Of a stretch of DNA of 64,000 bases, positions 22,398 through 33,635 are shown piece by piece. Positions within the stretch are counted from its first letter, which is position 1. Each line of letters opens with the position of its first letter. The notes beneath the pieces were generated by a model. It had not been told where the DNA came from, did not search any database, and saw only the letters and a program-made list of their open reading frames with translations. Both the position numbers and the translations under genes were made by a program. Source of the stretch: Corallium rubrum (Eukaryota > Cnidaria > Anthozoa > Scleralcyonacea > Coralliidae); the NCBI GenBank assembly GCA_964035015.1, contig OZ036002.1, forward strand, positions 15,743,881 through 15,807,880, read 5' to 3'.

Positions 22398-22870
22398 CGA
22401 TTACATGGACCAGGCTGGCCCGGATAACTATAACCGGGATGAGTTTACGAAACGATTACCTGGAGCAGGCTAGCCCAGTAAGCCGGGATAATTTCAGGCC
22501 GAAATTCGCAATGATCAAGCAAATAAGGGCAAAGCTACGTTAGTTTTACTTCAGTTTTACACTAATTAGTCTATTATCTATTTTGTAAGCCCATCGTTAA
22601 TAAAAAGATTGTTAAAGTCTTAGCTAACCCAGGAAAGCGTCTTCACGAAGACTAATTAATTTATTAAATCTTCGCTTTGATCACGAAACACACAAACAAC
22701 GTTGATGTTCTATTTCTGTTCCTTTCAGCACTATTTATTCACACAGTCAAGCAAACGAACGTGTGTCGAAGCGAGTTCAACAGTTTTTCAGCCCGGTTTG
22801 CCGGGATGAAAACGATTACATGGACATTTTCATCCCGGTTAACCGGGCTAGCCCGCTTGCCATGTAATCG
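22398..22870. mobile_element. MITE family C
   Basis: Bounded by CGATTACATGG and its complement, with inner CCCGGTTAACCGGGCTAGCC-type blocks. A related copy in the opposite orientation lies at about 56255-56816 in an MDN1 intron. Both share the ATTAATTAGTCTTCGTG region and the TCGAAGCGAGTTCAACAG block. Non-coding. Confidence 0.55.
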
Positions 22871-22896
22871 AAATGTTAAAACAACATGCGTTTTAT

Positions 22897-23793
22897 AGAC
22901 GGACGGCCAACCTCGATAAAATGTCTCAAAAACATCGTTGACGGCATTTCTTGTTACAAGCAGGTAACCATGACTGATAGTATCGGATAGTGTATATTTT
23001 GAAGGTAAATCAGCGTAATTCACATAACTCACAATCATAAACAAACAAGAAATATGGCGTGAATACACCTAAATATAACACTTCGAAGAAAAGCCACAAC
23101 AACGTAAGCTTGCCAATACTCAGAAATGTATTTGATCTGGTAGATACAATGAAGTCCCATATATTCGTAAATACTTCGTTTTATTTTGGTAATTTGCCGA
23201 TACCACCATGTACGTAATGTTAAAGCTGAGCTTTTGTACTACAGTACAGTTGCTCAGATATCTTCAGACATTTAACCCGCCGGATCAACAGTGCTATCTT
23301 GTAATACACCGATGGCAACCGGCCTAGTCATCTTGATTAAGGTCTAAGCTACATTTCTATGGTGGTTACCTGTTTGTAACAAAAAGTTGGCTGCTTGTTG
23401 TGGCTGTTCTTCGAAGTGTTATATTTAGGTGTATTTGCGCCATATTTCTTGTTTGTTTATGATTGTGAGTTATGTGAATTTAATAGGTTAACCAGAACTG
23501 GAGGCACGCTGATTGGATAACGCTGATTGGATAACGTCACATAACGCTCTGAAGCGAGTCTCAAAATAAAACACCTACGTTTAGTTTGTATCACTCCACA
23601 GAAATCCCATTCATCGAAATGTGCCTTTAAAAAACCCCAAATTTTAGTATATAAATGTAAAATTACGGCTGGTAACCCCCATCACCTTCAAAATATACAC
23701 TATCCGATACTATCTGGCATGGTTACCTGCTTGTGACAAAAAATGCCATCAACAACGTTTTTGAGACATTTTATCGAGGTTGGCCGGCCGTCT
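22897..23793. mobile_element. Foldback element of about 0.9 kb
   Basis: The outer ends AGACGGACGGCCAACCTC and complement match well. The inner arms (TTCACATAACTCACAATCAT to about 23095, and its inverse from about 23395) also match, interrupted by extra sequence at about 23480-23680. No open frame of note and no clear target duplication. Confidence 0.6.
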
Positions 23794-23833
23794 AAAATAA
23801 TGAGAGAGTAAATTCGGTGGAATCCTTTTTGTA

Positions 23834-24160
23834 TCTGCGCAACAGATATATTGCTATCGTGTTGTGTGTCTGTCTGTTAACTTTATTGTGTAACCACTGA
23901 CCTGTAGTGTGTGCTGTGGGGTAACTCTAACCAATGCGCTCAGAACTTTTCGACGTCAATGTACGAGCTGTCAGTTTGAACGATGGAAAACAAGTATTTC
24001 TAATCCGATCGTGACACGTCTCGAAGACCAACACATTATTTTCGAAAACGGGGGGATATATTCGCTGATAAAACTGATAAGTATTTTTAACGTCACTTGA
24101 AAGTTGACAAAAGGTTTTCAACTCGTTGGGCGATTTGTCGAGTCATGCAGTCTGGCCAAC
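23834..24160 (+). repeat. Dispersed repeat R1, copy 2
   Basis: From TATCTGCGCAACAGATATAT to AAAGGTTTTCAACTCGTTGG. The most compact of the three R1 copies and a good reference for the unexpanded form (compare 4457-6130 and 47281-47871). No gene. Confidence 0.65.
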
Positions 24161-24189
24161 ACGTGTTTTATAATTTATATGAAGGACCG

Positions 24190-24475
24190 TCTTCAAGCCG
24201 TTCAAGGGGAAACAATCCTCTTCGTGGGCAAACAATCCTCTTCGGTGGGCAAACAATCCTTTTCGGAGGACAAGCTCTTCGGAGGGCAAACAAATATCCT
24301 CTTTGGAGGACAAACAAGCCTCTTCGGAAGACAAACAAGCCTCTTCGGAGGAAAAATGAGCCTCTTCGGAGGAAAACAGAGCCTCTTCGGAGGATGAATG
24401 AGCCTCTTCGGAGGAAAACTGAGCCTCTTCGGAGGATGAATGAGCTTCTTTGGAAGAAAAATAAGCCTTTTGGGA
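24190..24475 (+). repeat. Minisatellite of about 24 bp, core CCTCTTCGGAGGA
   Basis: About 11 imperfect units, first CAAACAATCCTCTTCGG-like and later GAGCCTCTTCGGAGGAAAA-like. Overlapping frames on both strands stay open (for example 24097-24666 on +), giving Lys/Arg/Pro/Leu repeats; no independent sign of a gene. Confidence 0.75.
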
Positions 24476-25227
24476 ATATAAATGATAAAAGTGATTGTTT
24501 TGTCAAGCAGCAAGTGAAAGCTGTGGTAGGTCATCAGCAAAATAACAGTACTGGTAAAATTGTAAATAAAAATTATGTTTGCAATAGCGATAATTTAAGT
24601 AATTGTTTGAAAAGTTACAGAAGTTCTGTGAGAACATCAGTTAGACCGTTTAATTCCAGACGCTGAAGGGCCACTAGAGACCGTGAACCCTCTAGAGTAA
24701 CTGTGAAAAAAATTGTCAGCCATGAGAAAAAGTAAAAATAGACAAAAAGTAAAGCATATTCTTAAAATATCTACTCCATAATCATCGATTTTAAACCAGT
24801 TGGCTAACAATTACAAAGACTATTATTGGAAATTTGTACATGGTCATAACTTTTTCATCCAGTCTTTTGAACATTTTTCACATTCTTTAAAAGTTCAAAA
24901 CAGAACCTGCACAGCAAAGCATTCGACTAGCCTGTCCTATGTTTTAAACAGTGAATTTATAAATGCCAATTGTAATTTTGCCAATGAGGAATATTGTGTT
25001 GCTGAAAAAAAGCTTTTAATGACTGGTGATATTGGGTCGTTCCAGAAAAGCAGTCCGCGACGCAGACTAACTGACGCTGACATCGCTTCAGAAATATCGA
25101 AATATTAAACAGGTAAGTAAAAACATAACTTTTAATGATAAGATTTAACAAGTCATAGATACATAACAGGTACAAAACTATATAAGTTGTCTAAAATATC
25201 AACAGAAAATAGAAATATCAACGAGCC
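24476..25227. other. AT-rich non-coding stretch
   Basis: Open frames of up to 102 codons (24800-25108, +) have no recognisable domain. Confidence 0.35.
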
Positions 25228-25369
25228 ATTTTCCAGTCAATATCAAGCGGGACTTCCTGTTGAACTTTAAATAGTCGTAACCTTAGCAACCTACGTTTCA
25301 AATTTCACTCAACCGTGAGAATAATATTCAACTGTCTAGACAGGAAGTCCCGCTTGATGACTGGAAAAT
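25228..25369. mobile_element. MITE of about 140 bp
   Basis: Ends ATTTTCCAGTCA...CAAGCGGGACTTCCTGT and the inverted equivalent; arms of about 36 bp with a 4-bp indel. Non-coding. Confidence 0.6.
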
Positions 25370-25630
25370 CGTTCGATTTTGATAGGAAATCTTGCAATTT
25401 ATCGCAAATCGAACCCGTAGTGAGAAGAACCGCTATCCGTTTTCCTTTGTTTGGCAATTACTAACTAAGCTTTCGCTTTGGAATTTGAGACAGACGTTGA
25501 TTTTGGTGTGAGCGTCTGAGCCTTTCTACTCAGGACGGAAGGTCCCTATACTTTTCGCGTGAAGCGTGATCGGGTTAGTATTTTTGCGGATACTGGTTGC
25601 TAAACCATAATCCGCTATGTCGTGAGCGCG

Positions 25631-25631
25631 G

Positions 25632-25685
<54 letters not shown>
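25631..25685 (+). repeat. (GT)n microsatellite
   Basis: About 26 GT units; unit 2 of the duplication has only a short GTGTGTC at the same place. Confidence 0.95.
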
Positions 25686-25689
<4 letters not shown>

Positions 25690-26028
25690 ATGTTTTCGTC
25701 AATCACGTGATCAACGCAGACCAATAGCAATAGCCCGAATCAGCATACTTCAGAAGTCTTATTTATATGTCCGAAGGGTTTACGAATGTGAACACGAACA
25801 ACGAATGGGAGATAAAAGTTGAGTTTTGCTTCAGGTAATGAACATTTGCACGCAATCACAAGACGCCAAGAAATATGATAACAAGTCGAGAGCTCACAGT
25901 GGGCTACTGGTCTGTCGGTATAAATTTGAAGGTTTTTGAGATTTTTTGCGGATTGTCTGGTTTCGAAAATACCCCAGCATTTTAATACATTTTTATGCAT
26001 GTATGTATGTGTATGTGTATATGTATGT

Positions 26029-26481
26029 GTATGCGTATGCGTATGCGTATGCGTATGCGTATGCGTATGCGTATGCGTATGCGTATGCGTATGCGTATGC
26101 GTATGCGTATGCGTATGCGTATGCGTATGCGTATGCGTATGCGTATGCGTATGCGTATGCGTATGCGTATGCGTATGCGTATGCGTATGCGTATGCGTAT
26201 GCGTATGCGTATGCGTATGCGTATGCGTATGCGTATGCGTATGCGTATGCGTATGCGTATGCGTATGCGTATGCGTATGCGTATGCGTATGCGTATGCGT
26301 ATGCGTATGCGTATGCGTATGCGTATGCGTATGCGTATGCGTATGCGTATGCGTATGCGTATGCGTATGCGTATGCGTATGCGTATGCGTATGCGTATGC
26401 GTATGCGTATGCGTATGCGTATGCGTATGCGTATGCGTATGCGTATGCGTATGCGTATGCGTATGCGTATGCGTATGCGTA
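26029..26481 (+). repeat. TATGCG hexanucleotide array
   Basis: About 75 nearly perfect TATGCG units, bordered by TATGTG units on both sides from which it probably grew. All frames are open (Met-Arg, Ala-Tyr, Cys-Val, Arg-Ile); none is a gene. Absent from the homologous place in unit 2. Confidence 0.95.
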
Positions 26482-27269
26482 TGTGTATGTGTATGTACTG
26501 TTGTTTTATACTATAAATACAAGCGCGCGGTGACTGCACATTTACATGCCATACTTTCTCGTGTTCAATACAGCAACACGTAATAAAACCATACAAGGTG
26601 TTACTATAATAATTCCGGAACGCACTTCGACTTTGTCGCCTAAACGACAAGCTTTCCAAGGGCAAAGAAACAGTGTGAGCGCTTGTTTGGCTTCGGATTA
26701 AAGATCTTTCTGAAATCTGAATGCCCTTTTAACTATTAAATGTTTCAAGTGTTTATGTGTTCATAGGCGCTCGGCCAAGATGTTTTAGGTATAAGTTCAC
26801 ACGCAGAAATCCACCGTGCTTGGCACTGTTTATGTTACATTAGACGTATGCAATGCCTATTCAAAAAACGCGTTGAACATTGATTTATTGAGACGTATGA
26901 ATGCATATGTTACCAGAGTCTAAAACATAGACATATAAAACATAAAAATATCTAATTCTTTAACAATGCGATTAGCGTCCGCGTTTCCTGTTTTTGCCGA
27001 TTTACTTACACTCAAGCGAAATTAAAGCGATATAAGTATCATATTTTAATGCGATTATAGGGACCGCGTTTCATGTTTTTCTCCTGTTCACAAAACTGAA
27101 CAGTTAACATGTCCAGGGGAATACAAGCTGTAATGACGTCGCAAAAACAAATCAAGTCAACATTGGTTATATGCTGTGCCAAAAGCTGCTTGCCGCCAAG
27201 ATTAAAAAAAGAACAAACAGCAGGTTGAACAATAAATAAAACTATTATGTAAATCCACTTAACGTGCGT

Positions 27270-28270
27270 TTTTGCGGATACTGGTTGTTAAACCATAGCC
27301 GCTATGTCATGAGCACGGTTTGTGTGTCCGAATGTTTTCGTCAATCACGTGATCAAGGCGAAAAGCTAATAGGCATACTTCAGAAGTCTTATTCGTATGT
27401 CCGAAGGGTTTACGAGCGTGTACCAGAACAACCACTGGAAGATTGGAAGTCGAGTTTCGCTTCAGGACCTTCAGGTAATGGATAATTGCACGCAATCACA
27501 AGACGCCAGGAAAATATCCACGACGAGTTGATAGCTGATAGTGGTCCACTGGTCTGTCGATATACAGTAAAGTTTAAACGATTTTGTCAATTTTTTGCAA
27601 ATCAGTGACTGCTTTCTAAACCATATACCCATATACCAGATAGTATGCATTTCATAGCTTTTATATAGGTTATGATATTATATGTATTCACTGTTATCTT
27701 AATATACTAAAGCAAGCGCGCGGTCAATGCTCGTTTACATGCAATACTTTTTCGTGTTTAGTAGTTCAGTTGCATGTATGGTTTTATTATGCAATGCTGA
27801 ACAGTTCAGCATTGCATAATAAAACCATACATGCAAAGTGTTATTATAATTATTTCGTAACGCACTCCAACTTTCTCGCTCAAACGAGAAGCTTTTCATG
27901 GACGAAGAGACAGAGCGAGTGCTTGTTTGGGTTCGAATCAGAGCGAGTGCTTGTTTGGGATCTTTATGAAAGATGAATAGCCTTTTAACTAATGTTTCAA
28001 GTGTACTGTTGACATGTTAGGCCCTCGGCCATCTGATTGTCCGTATATACGCAGAAATCAACTGTATTTGGTACTGCTTGACAGCTTGAGTTACATGTAG
28101 GCGTATAAAGTACTTACTCAAAAAGCGCGTTGATCATTGTTGAGACAAATCAATTAATGTGTTACCAGAGTCTAACGTAGACAGTAAAGATTAAAAGAAC
28201 GTGGTAATATATCGCTTTCGTTCTAACAATGCGATTAGCGACCGGGTTTCCCGTTTTTCCCAATTTACCT
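27270..28270 (+). repeat. Segmental duplication, unit 2
   Basis: Diverged tandem copy of 25583-27260, same orientation. It lacks the TATGCG array and instead has a 67-bp palindrome (27770-27836). It also has a local duplication AGAGCGAGTGCTTGTTTGGG (near 27912 and 27940). Confidence 0.75.
27770..27836. repeat. Perfect 67-bp palindrome
   Basis: Two exact 33-bp arms (TTGCATGTATGGTTTTATTA... and complement) around a single A at 27803. Unit 1 has only AATAAAACCATACAAGG here, so one arm is old sequence and the other is a new inverted copy. Confidence 0.9.
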
Positions 28271-29124
28271 AAAATTGTCATTTTAAGATTACAGTTAAGA
28301 TTAGGGTTGGGGCAGGGCTTGGGTTAGGGATGGGGTTGGAGTTTAAGTAAGGGCTAGAATTAAGCATTTATATTGTTAAGTTATTAAAGGCAATTAAAAA
28401 TTAAAAATTATTGTCTATTCTAGATGATACGTGAGAGCATATGCTGATATGTCACAAGGTTATCAAGCATTTTCAGTATGTTTCAGTGAACAATTTACGT
28501 TGTTCAATCATTACCTGTAGGCCAAATAAATGCCAGTATCCGCACGTACGCATTGCGTACCTATTTTTATACTTACCCGTGAAACGTGATCGATGATTTT
28601 ATTAATCCGTGATTCGTAGATATAGTAGAGATTTTTAGCTCGTTTAGAACAAACGCTATATGCGAAAATGTAAAGCGCATTAATAATAGGCTATAATTAA
28701 TTTCCGCTATTTTGATCGTAAGGTTTCAAATCTTTTTACGCGCACGTGAAAGTAACTTTTGACTTAACCGTGACCCGTGAATGAAGGCTAGAATTAAACG
28801 TGATTCGTGAATCGTCTGTTTTGCGTGAACAGTTTTTTTAGGATTTATGGAATTTCTGTTGTTTGTCTTGTGTCGGAATAGCATGTACTTGATATTTTAC
28901 GCTATTGTACTCGTCGAACGGTATAGGTGCAATTTGCATGATCGTTGTGTTTACAGACCTTTACGACCTTTACAATGGACTGCAAGGACAGAAAGAAATC
29001 TTTCAAACTTGCTGCATCTTTCTGAGATTGAAGAGAAAGACCTCGAGAATGCGAAATATTAATCAGTCAGATGATTACTCGGCTACCACAGGTAGCCTGA
29101 GTAATACCACTACCTTCACATCTG
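28271..29124. other. Spacer before the Helitron
   Basis: AT-rich. 28290-28370 is a degenerate GGGTTAGGG-rich patch. Frames at 28847-29062 and 28905-29171 show no domain; the missing start of the Helitron OTU domain should lie here but was not found. Confidence 0.4.
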
Positions 29125-29523
29125 GTGTTGGAAGAAAGATTAACACGACATTTTCAGTTGAGACCACTTGATGTTGATGTCAGAGCTGCTGGTATCACAT
29201 ATATGAGAGAGAATCCTCAGAGATTTATTGAAAGTAATAGTTACAATACCTTAATAATATGCAAGGAGCCGTGGTGTGATGGTTTGATTATACAAGCTGT
29301 TGCTGATCAACTTAATTTAAGAATTGTTATTACTGAGTCACACGAACATTTTCGTGAGGTCAATTTTATACGAGCTGTATCTTCAACACAGCAACCAACT
29401 GATGTATTTTTGGGACATGTAGATGAATACCATTATGTACATCAACAGTGCCATTTTCTGCAAAATCAAATTTATCTGAAAATCAACAAATTGATTTGGA
29501 AAAATTACAGGGAAACTTTTTAA
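29125..29523 (+). pseudogene. Helitron OTU-like cysteine protease fragment
   Basis: WCDGLIIQAVADQLNLRIVI and the later DEYHYV resemble the second half of OTU domains fused to Helitrons, including the catalytic His region. The catalytic Cys block that should precede it is not present in the readable sequence, so the domain is incomplete. The frame then overlaps the next piece out of register. Confidence 0.7.
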
Positions 29524-29860
29524 CAAATCAACTGCTTGATGAGAATATTCATAATTGTAAAAAGAACCAAAATATTCACATGAAGGAATATACAAAGAAA
29601 ACGAGCTCTTCTATAGAGAAAATGAATGCTTACATGAAGGAATATATGAAAAGAAAACGGTCAACTGAGGACCTTCAGTGTAGGCAGAAAAGAAATGAGC
29701 ATGGGAGGGAATATAAAAAAAGAAAACGAGCAACTGAGGACCCTGATGTAAGCAGAAAAGACATAAATGTCAGAAGGGATATAAAAAAAGAAAACGATCA
29801 ACTGAGGACCCTCAGTCGAAGCAGAAAAGAAATGAGCATAACAAGGAATATATGAAAGGA
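29524..29860 (+). pseudogene. Helitron Lys/Arg-rich repeat region
   Basis: Successive units of about 75 bp encode EYMKRKRSTED, EYKKRKRATED and DIKKEND versions of one charged segment. Such basic repeats are common between the OTU and Rep parts of animal Helitrons. The frame starts in a different register from the OTU piece. Confidence 0.6.
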
Positions 29861-29929
29861 AAACGATCTGAACCTGTCAATCAATACAAACTTTAATTTT
29901 AATTTTAAATTCCATAATATTGTCTCCCA

Positions 29930-30520
29930 AGGACCACTGTACATATGCAGTTGTTGTAACCAATTGTGGTATAAACACAGTGTGTTGCCTGCTGCAACAC
30001 TAAAGAAAACTAATTCTGCTATTGAAAAAAATCTTCATAAAACAAGTGTTGATAACATTGAATGGTTGTGTAGATCATGTCATAATTACTTAGTAAAGAA
30101 TAAAGTACCACCTTGTGCTGCCGTAAATGGGATGCAATTCACAGCAAAACCAACATTTTTTGACCTGAATGAATTGGAATGTTGATTGCGTGTTCCTAGA
30201 TGAGCATTTCAAAAACTTATGCAAGCTCCTAGAGGGAGACAACTCAAAGTCAATGGCAATATTGTCAATGTACCAGCTGACATTTCTAATACTATTAGCA
30301 TATTACCAAGGTTACCAGATGAAACTGCCGAACAATTAAAGTAAATCTAATGAGAAAACTGCAATATAAAAGTTCAGCTTTATCATTAAATGTCTGGCCA
30401 CACAAATCAGTAGTACAAGTTGCGAACTGGCTTGTCAATAACAGTAGTCTTTACAGAGAAGAAGTTATAAGTTTTAATCAAAATTGGTTTGACAATTATT
30501 CCAATGGTTACTAGCACAAT
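29930..30520 (+). pseudogene. Helitron zinc-finger/DUF6570-like region
   Basis: CSCCNQLWYKHSV with later CRSCHNYLVKNKVPPCA gives a CxxC...CxxC arrangement. After a frameshift, RGRQLKVNGNIVNVPADI and LQYKSSALSLNVWPHKS follow, segments I associate with the N-terminal region of Helitron proteins. At least two frame changes, one with an in-frame stop near 30182. Confidence 0.65.
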
Positions 30521-30599
30521 GTGAAGATGATATTCAAGAAAATGAACATCAATTAGAAAAAATAAATTATGAACAAGTACCAGTTAATAATGAAGATAA

Positions 30600-31845
30600 C
30601 TGGAGTGAGGATGAGGTAGAAATACATGCTGGTGTTACAGACAAATACTCTGAAGAATTGGCATATCTAGATATTTTCCTTGGTGAAAAACGACCTGACA
30701 ATACTGGCAGAATTACAGATGTTCATTATAGCGAGATTTACAATTCTGAGTCAAGACGGCCAGACAGAAAAGCTGCTATGTGTGTCGAGAATATTTTCTT
30801 TAAAACAAAGAAACTACAAATGAAAATCTTACTCGGGAAATCTCAAGTTGCCCTGAGGAAATGTCAAGGAAACAATTATGGATAAATTAAAGCAGTAGGC
30901 TCGATTTCCAGCCTCAGCCCGAACTAAGGCTGGAAACCGAGCCTATTAAAGCAAATCAGCTCAAACAAAAAGGAGCGTTAGAAAAACTAATTCATCACGA
31001 TGAAGGGTTTAAGTTTCTGAGAGCATTAAGAGGCTCACCTCCGTATTTTGAAAAGGCCAAAAAAGATATGTTTGCCTGCACGATTAGACAATTAGGCTCA
31101 GCCTCATTATTTTGCAGTTTTTCTTCTGCAGAAACACAATGGGTTCATCTTCTTCGAATGCTTAGTAAACTTGTCGATAACAAAGAATACACTGACACTG
31201 AGTTAGGAAATCTTAACTGGGAGGGAAAATGCAAATTAATTCAATGTGATCCTGTTACATGTGCAAGACATTTTGACTATCAAGTAAATCAGTATTTACA
31301 AAACTTTCTTATGAGTAGTCAGGCACCTCGGGAAGATTGCTGATTGGTTTATAGAGTCGAGTATCAACAAAGAGGCTCACCTCATATTCATATGTTAATA
31401 TGGTTAGAAGATGCTCCAATTTTTGGTGTTGATAATGATAGTGAAGTTATAGAATTTATTGATAAAATAATTAGCTGTAAAAGGCCAACTGATAACCCTG
31501 AATTACATAAACTTGTAAACAGACAAGTCCATCGCCATTCTCACACTCGCAGAAAAAAAAATCTAAAACACAATTTCGTTTCAATTATCCACAGCCGCAT
31601 GCACATGCGGTCAACAAAAATTCTTTATCCCTTAGATGTTGATGTGGAAAACAGTGAAAAGCACAAAAATGTGTGGAAATCGATAAAAAAGCATTTGAAT
31701 TATTTCAAAGAGGGTGAAGACATTACATTTGATGAACTGTTAATAAAATTGGATGTAAAGTGAAAAAATATTTGCTTGCTATACGATCAGGGCTAAATGC
31801 ACCAACCATATTTTTAAAGAGGCAGCCAAATGAATTAAGAACAAA
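30600..31845 (+). pseudogene. Helitron_like_N / Rep nuclease, first part
   Basis: Reads AAMCVENIFFKTKKLQMKIL, then a nested 51-bp insertion (30895-30945), then GALEKLIHHDEGFKFLRALR. IRQLGSASLF and DPVTCARHFDYQVNQYLQNF follow. The HUH motif is H-I-H at codons 31383 and 31389 in SPHIHMLIW. Rep of this type nicks and joins single-stranded DNA in rolling-circle transposition. Small compensating frameshifts lie near 31335-31350 and 31565-31620. The reading ends at LAIRSGLNAPTIFLKRQPNE, where a second Helitron interrupts it. Confidence 0.8.
30895..30945. mobile_element. 51-bp MITE with 8-bp target duplication
   Basis: TAGGCTCGATTTCCAGCCT and its near complement form the whole element. TTAAAGCA lies on both sides (30887-30894 and 30946-30953). 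Removing the element and one TTAAAGCA restores the Helitron frame as I-K-A-N-Q-L-K. An 8-bp duplication is typical of hAT elements. Confidence 0.8.
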
Positions 31846-32669
31846 CTAGAAATATGTTAACACAACAACCCCTCGCCCTCTTTTACACGAATTTTTGTAA
31901 ATATCCTCTGATTAGAAAAACATTTTCGCGCTCTTTTTCATTGGGAACCTGGAAATAGCCGTTGGAACAATTCAAAATATAGTTTTAAACTTTTAACTAA
32001 AGTATAATATTTGAAATAGAAAAAGTCGTTTAACTTTAATTTTTAAAGAAAAACGTAATAAATAACAAAGAAAATTTTCAAGACAATATTCAGAAAAAAA
32101 ATTGAGATGAAAAATAACGAAGGTCGCACCACGGTTTGAACACGACCATTTCGCGTGCAAACTGACGATGTTACCACCAGGCCGTCGAAGCAGCTTCGAA
32201 ATATCAGCAAAATATTAGGGTTATGTTTTACAGTTCTTTCTATTCATGTTTACAAAGAAGCTGGAGCATCTAAAATATTTGCATTTTTCAACGGCCTGAT
32301 TGGACAGCTGTCTAGCTTTCACGGTTATATTCATTTTATGGCATTTCAAATTTATTTAGAATAACAAACAAAAATTTCGTTTCAATCTGAAGTGCTAAAT
32401 TTTCTTTCAACCAAAAAATTTGAAGTGCTCAAACTGTTTTCACCTGAGAAACTGTTTTCATGCAGTCACATCTGTAATATTTCAACATGCAGCATTTATA
32501 GCCTATGTTTAACCGTTTTTTATGCGAAATTATAAACAAGATACGCTATAAAGTTTTACAAGTGGTTTTACCATAAGAAAAATATTTAAGAGGAGATATA
32601 AAGACGGAAGTCAACAACGCCACAACGGGCAAGTTATTGTTCCCAGTGCCCCACAATCCTAACCATGCA

Positions 32670-32710
<41 letters not shown>

Positions 32711-32847
32711 ACAGATAAATAAATAAATAAATAAATAAATAAATATTCAGATCACAGAAATTTGTTCAGATATCACGCTTGTTTACGCGTGTAAAATGAC
32801 TCCACACGTGTCGAGATTAGCACCCTCACCGGGCTCGGGCTTGGAGA
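31846..32847 (-). mobile_element. Non-autonomous Helitron, copy 1 (nested)
   Basis: On the minus strand it begins TCTCCAAGCCCGAGCCCGG and ends ATATTTCTAG, matching the Helitron rule 5' TC...CTRR 3'. The host base before TC is A and the base after CTAG is T. Joining the flanks (...AGAACAAA | TAATTATAAC...) gives R-T-N-N-Y-N in the host Helitron frame with nothing duplicated or lost, as expected for a Helitron. It shares both ends and an internal AAAT-type microsatellite with 48084-49325, and both ends with 51641-52879. No coding capacity. Confidence 0.88.
32668..32745 (+). repeat. (AAAT)n microsatellite inside non-autonomous Helitron copy 1
   Basis: About 18 units with one CAGATAAAT interruption. 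The same place in the 48-kb copy has TTTA units, and in the 51.6-kb copy a (TA)n tract. Confidence 0.9.
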
Positions 32848-33635
32848 TAATTATAACCCTGCTTGCCTTAGTGCACGGCGAGCAAATATGGATATTCAAT
32901 TTGTCCTTGATGTCTATGCATGTGCATGATTCATGTGGTAAGCCACGTGTCAAAAAATATCATAAACTTGATATTGACAATCTTCTATTTGAGACAAACT
33001 TTGATGGTATTAATGATGATGAAGAGGAGGAGGAAGAAAAAGAGCCTTCGAAAAATAAGAAGAGATCAAAAGCTAGAATTATACGAAGTGTTTGCTTTAA
33101 TAAGGAAGTAGATTCTGAGAAACATTATCGTAAACTAATCATGCTGTTTACAGCATGGAGAAATGAACAAACTGACTTGATTGGTAATTGTTCTTCCTAT
33201 CAAGAATATTTCTTTCAAGTAAAACATTTAATAGATGAGCAAATGAAACAGTATGCTACATGCAGTAAAGATTTAAATGAAATTCAAAATCAATTAAGTA
33301 ACATGGATGATAGTGATGATAATTATGACTTAATTGCCCCACAAACACAGAACATTGAGCGCCAAGATGAATCTGAGGGTGCTCAAGACCTGCATCCTGA
33401 TTTTAATGAAAATTATGATCTTTCCAGTAATATTAGAATCCCTTCTACTGCCTCAAATAGTGAACAGCTTGTATTAAATGAATTAGGGGACCGCGATTAC
33501 AGACAAATGGTACAGAAATTGAACAAAGAACAAAACGAGTTCTTCTTTTGTATTTTACATCTGATTAAAACAACAGTGATAAACCATTTCACTGTTTTCT
33601 CAGTGGAGGAGCTGGTGTTGGAAAGTCGCATCTGA
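32848..33635 (+). pseudogene. Helitron Rep tail joined to the helicase leader
   Basis: NYNPACLSARRANMDIQFVL continues the Rep domain from before the nested element, then hits a stop near 32925. The next readable part (KARIIRSVCFN, then SEKHYRKLIMLFTAWRNE, in the 32796-33635 frame) belongs just upstream of the helicase in family members. A block of the protein of a few hundred residues appears deleted at about 32930-33000. An acidic EEEEEEKE run lies at the join. Confidence 0.7.

Larger units (their letters stand above)
25583..27260 (+). repeat. Segmental duplication, unit 1
   Basis: Starts TTTTTGCGGATACTGGTTG and aligns along most of its length with 27270-28270. Shared blocks include ATGTTTTCGTCAATCACGTG, CATACTTCAGAAGTCTTATT, TTGCACGCAATCACAAGACG, AAGCGCGCGG and AACAATGCGATTAGCG. 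This unit alone carries the long GT tract and the TATGCG array. No supported gene. Confidence 0.75.

Noticed and set aside
24097-24666. 189-codon frame with Lys/Arg/Pro repeats
   Set aside because: Mostly the 24-bp minisatellite; the non-repeat tail is short and unrecognised, and the opposite strand is equally open.
25936-26665. Frames of 170-227 codons encoding Met-Arg, Ala-Tyr, Cys-Val or Arg-Ile
   Set aside because: Products of the TATGCG array.
28290-28370. Possible interstitial telomere repeat (GGGTTAGGG)
   Set aside because: Only two or three TTAGGG-like motifs in a degenerate G-rich patch; no tandem register.
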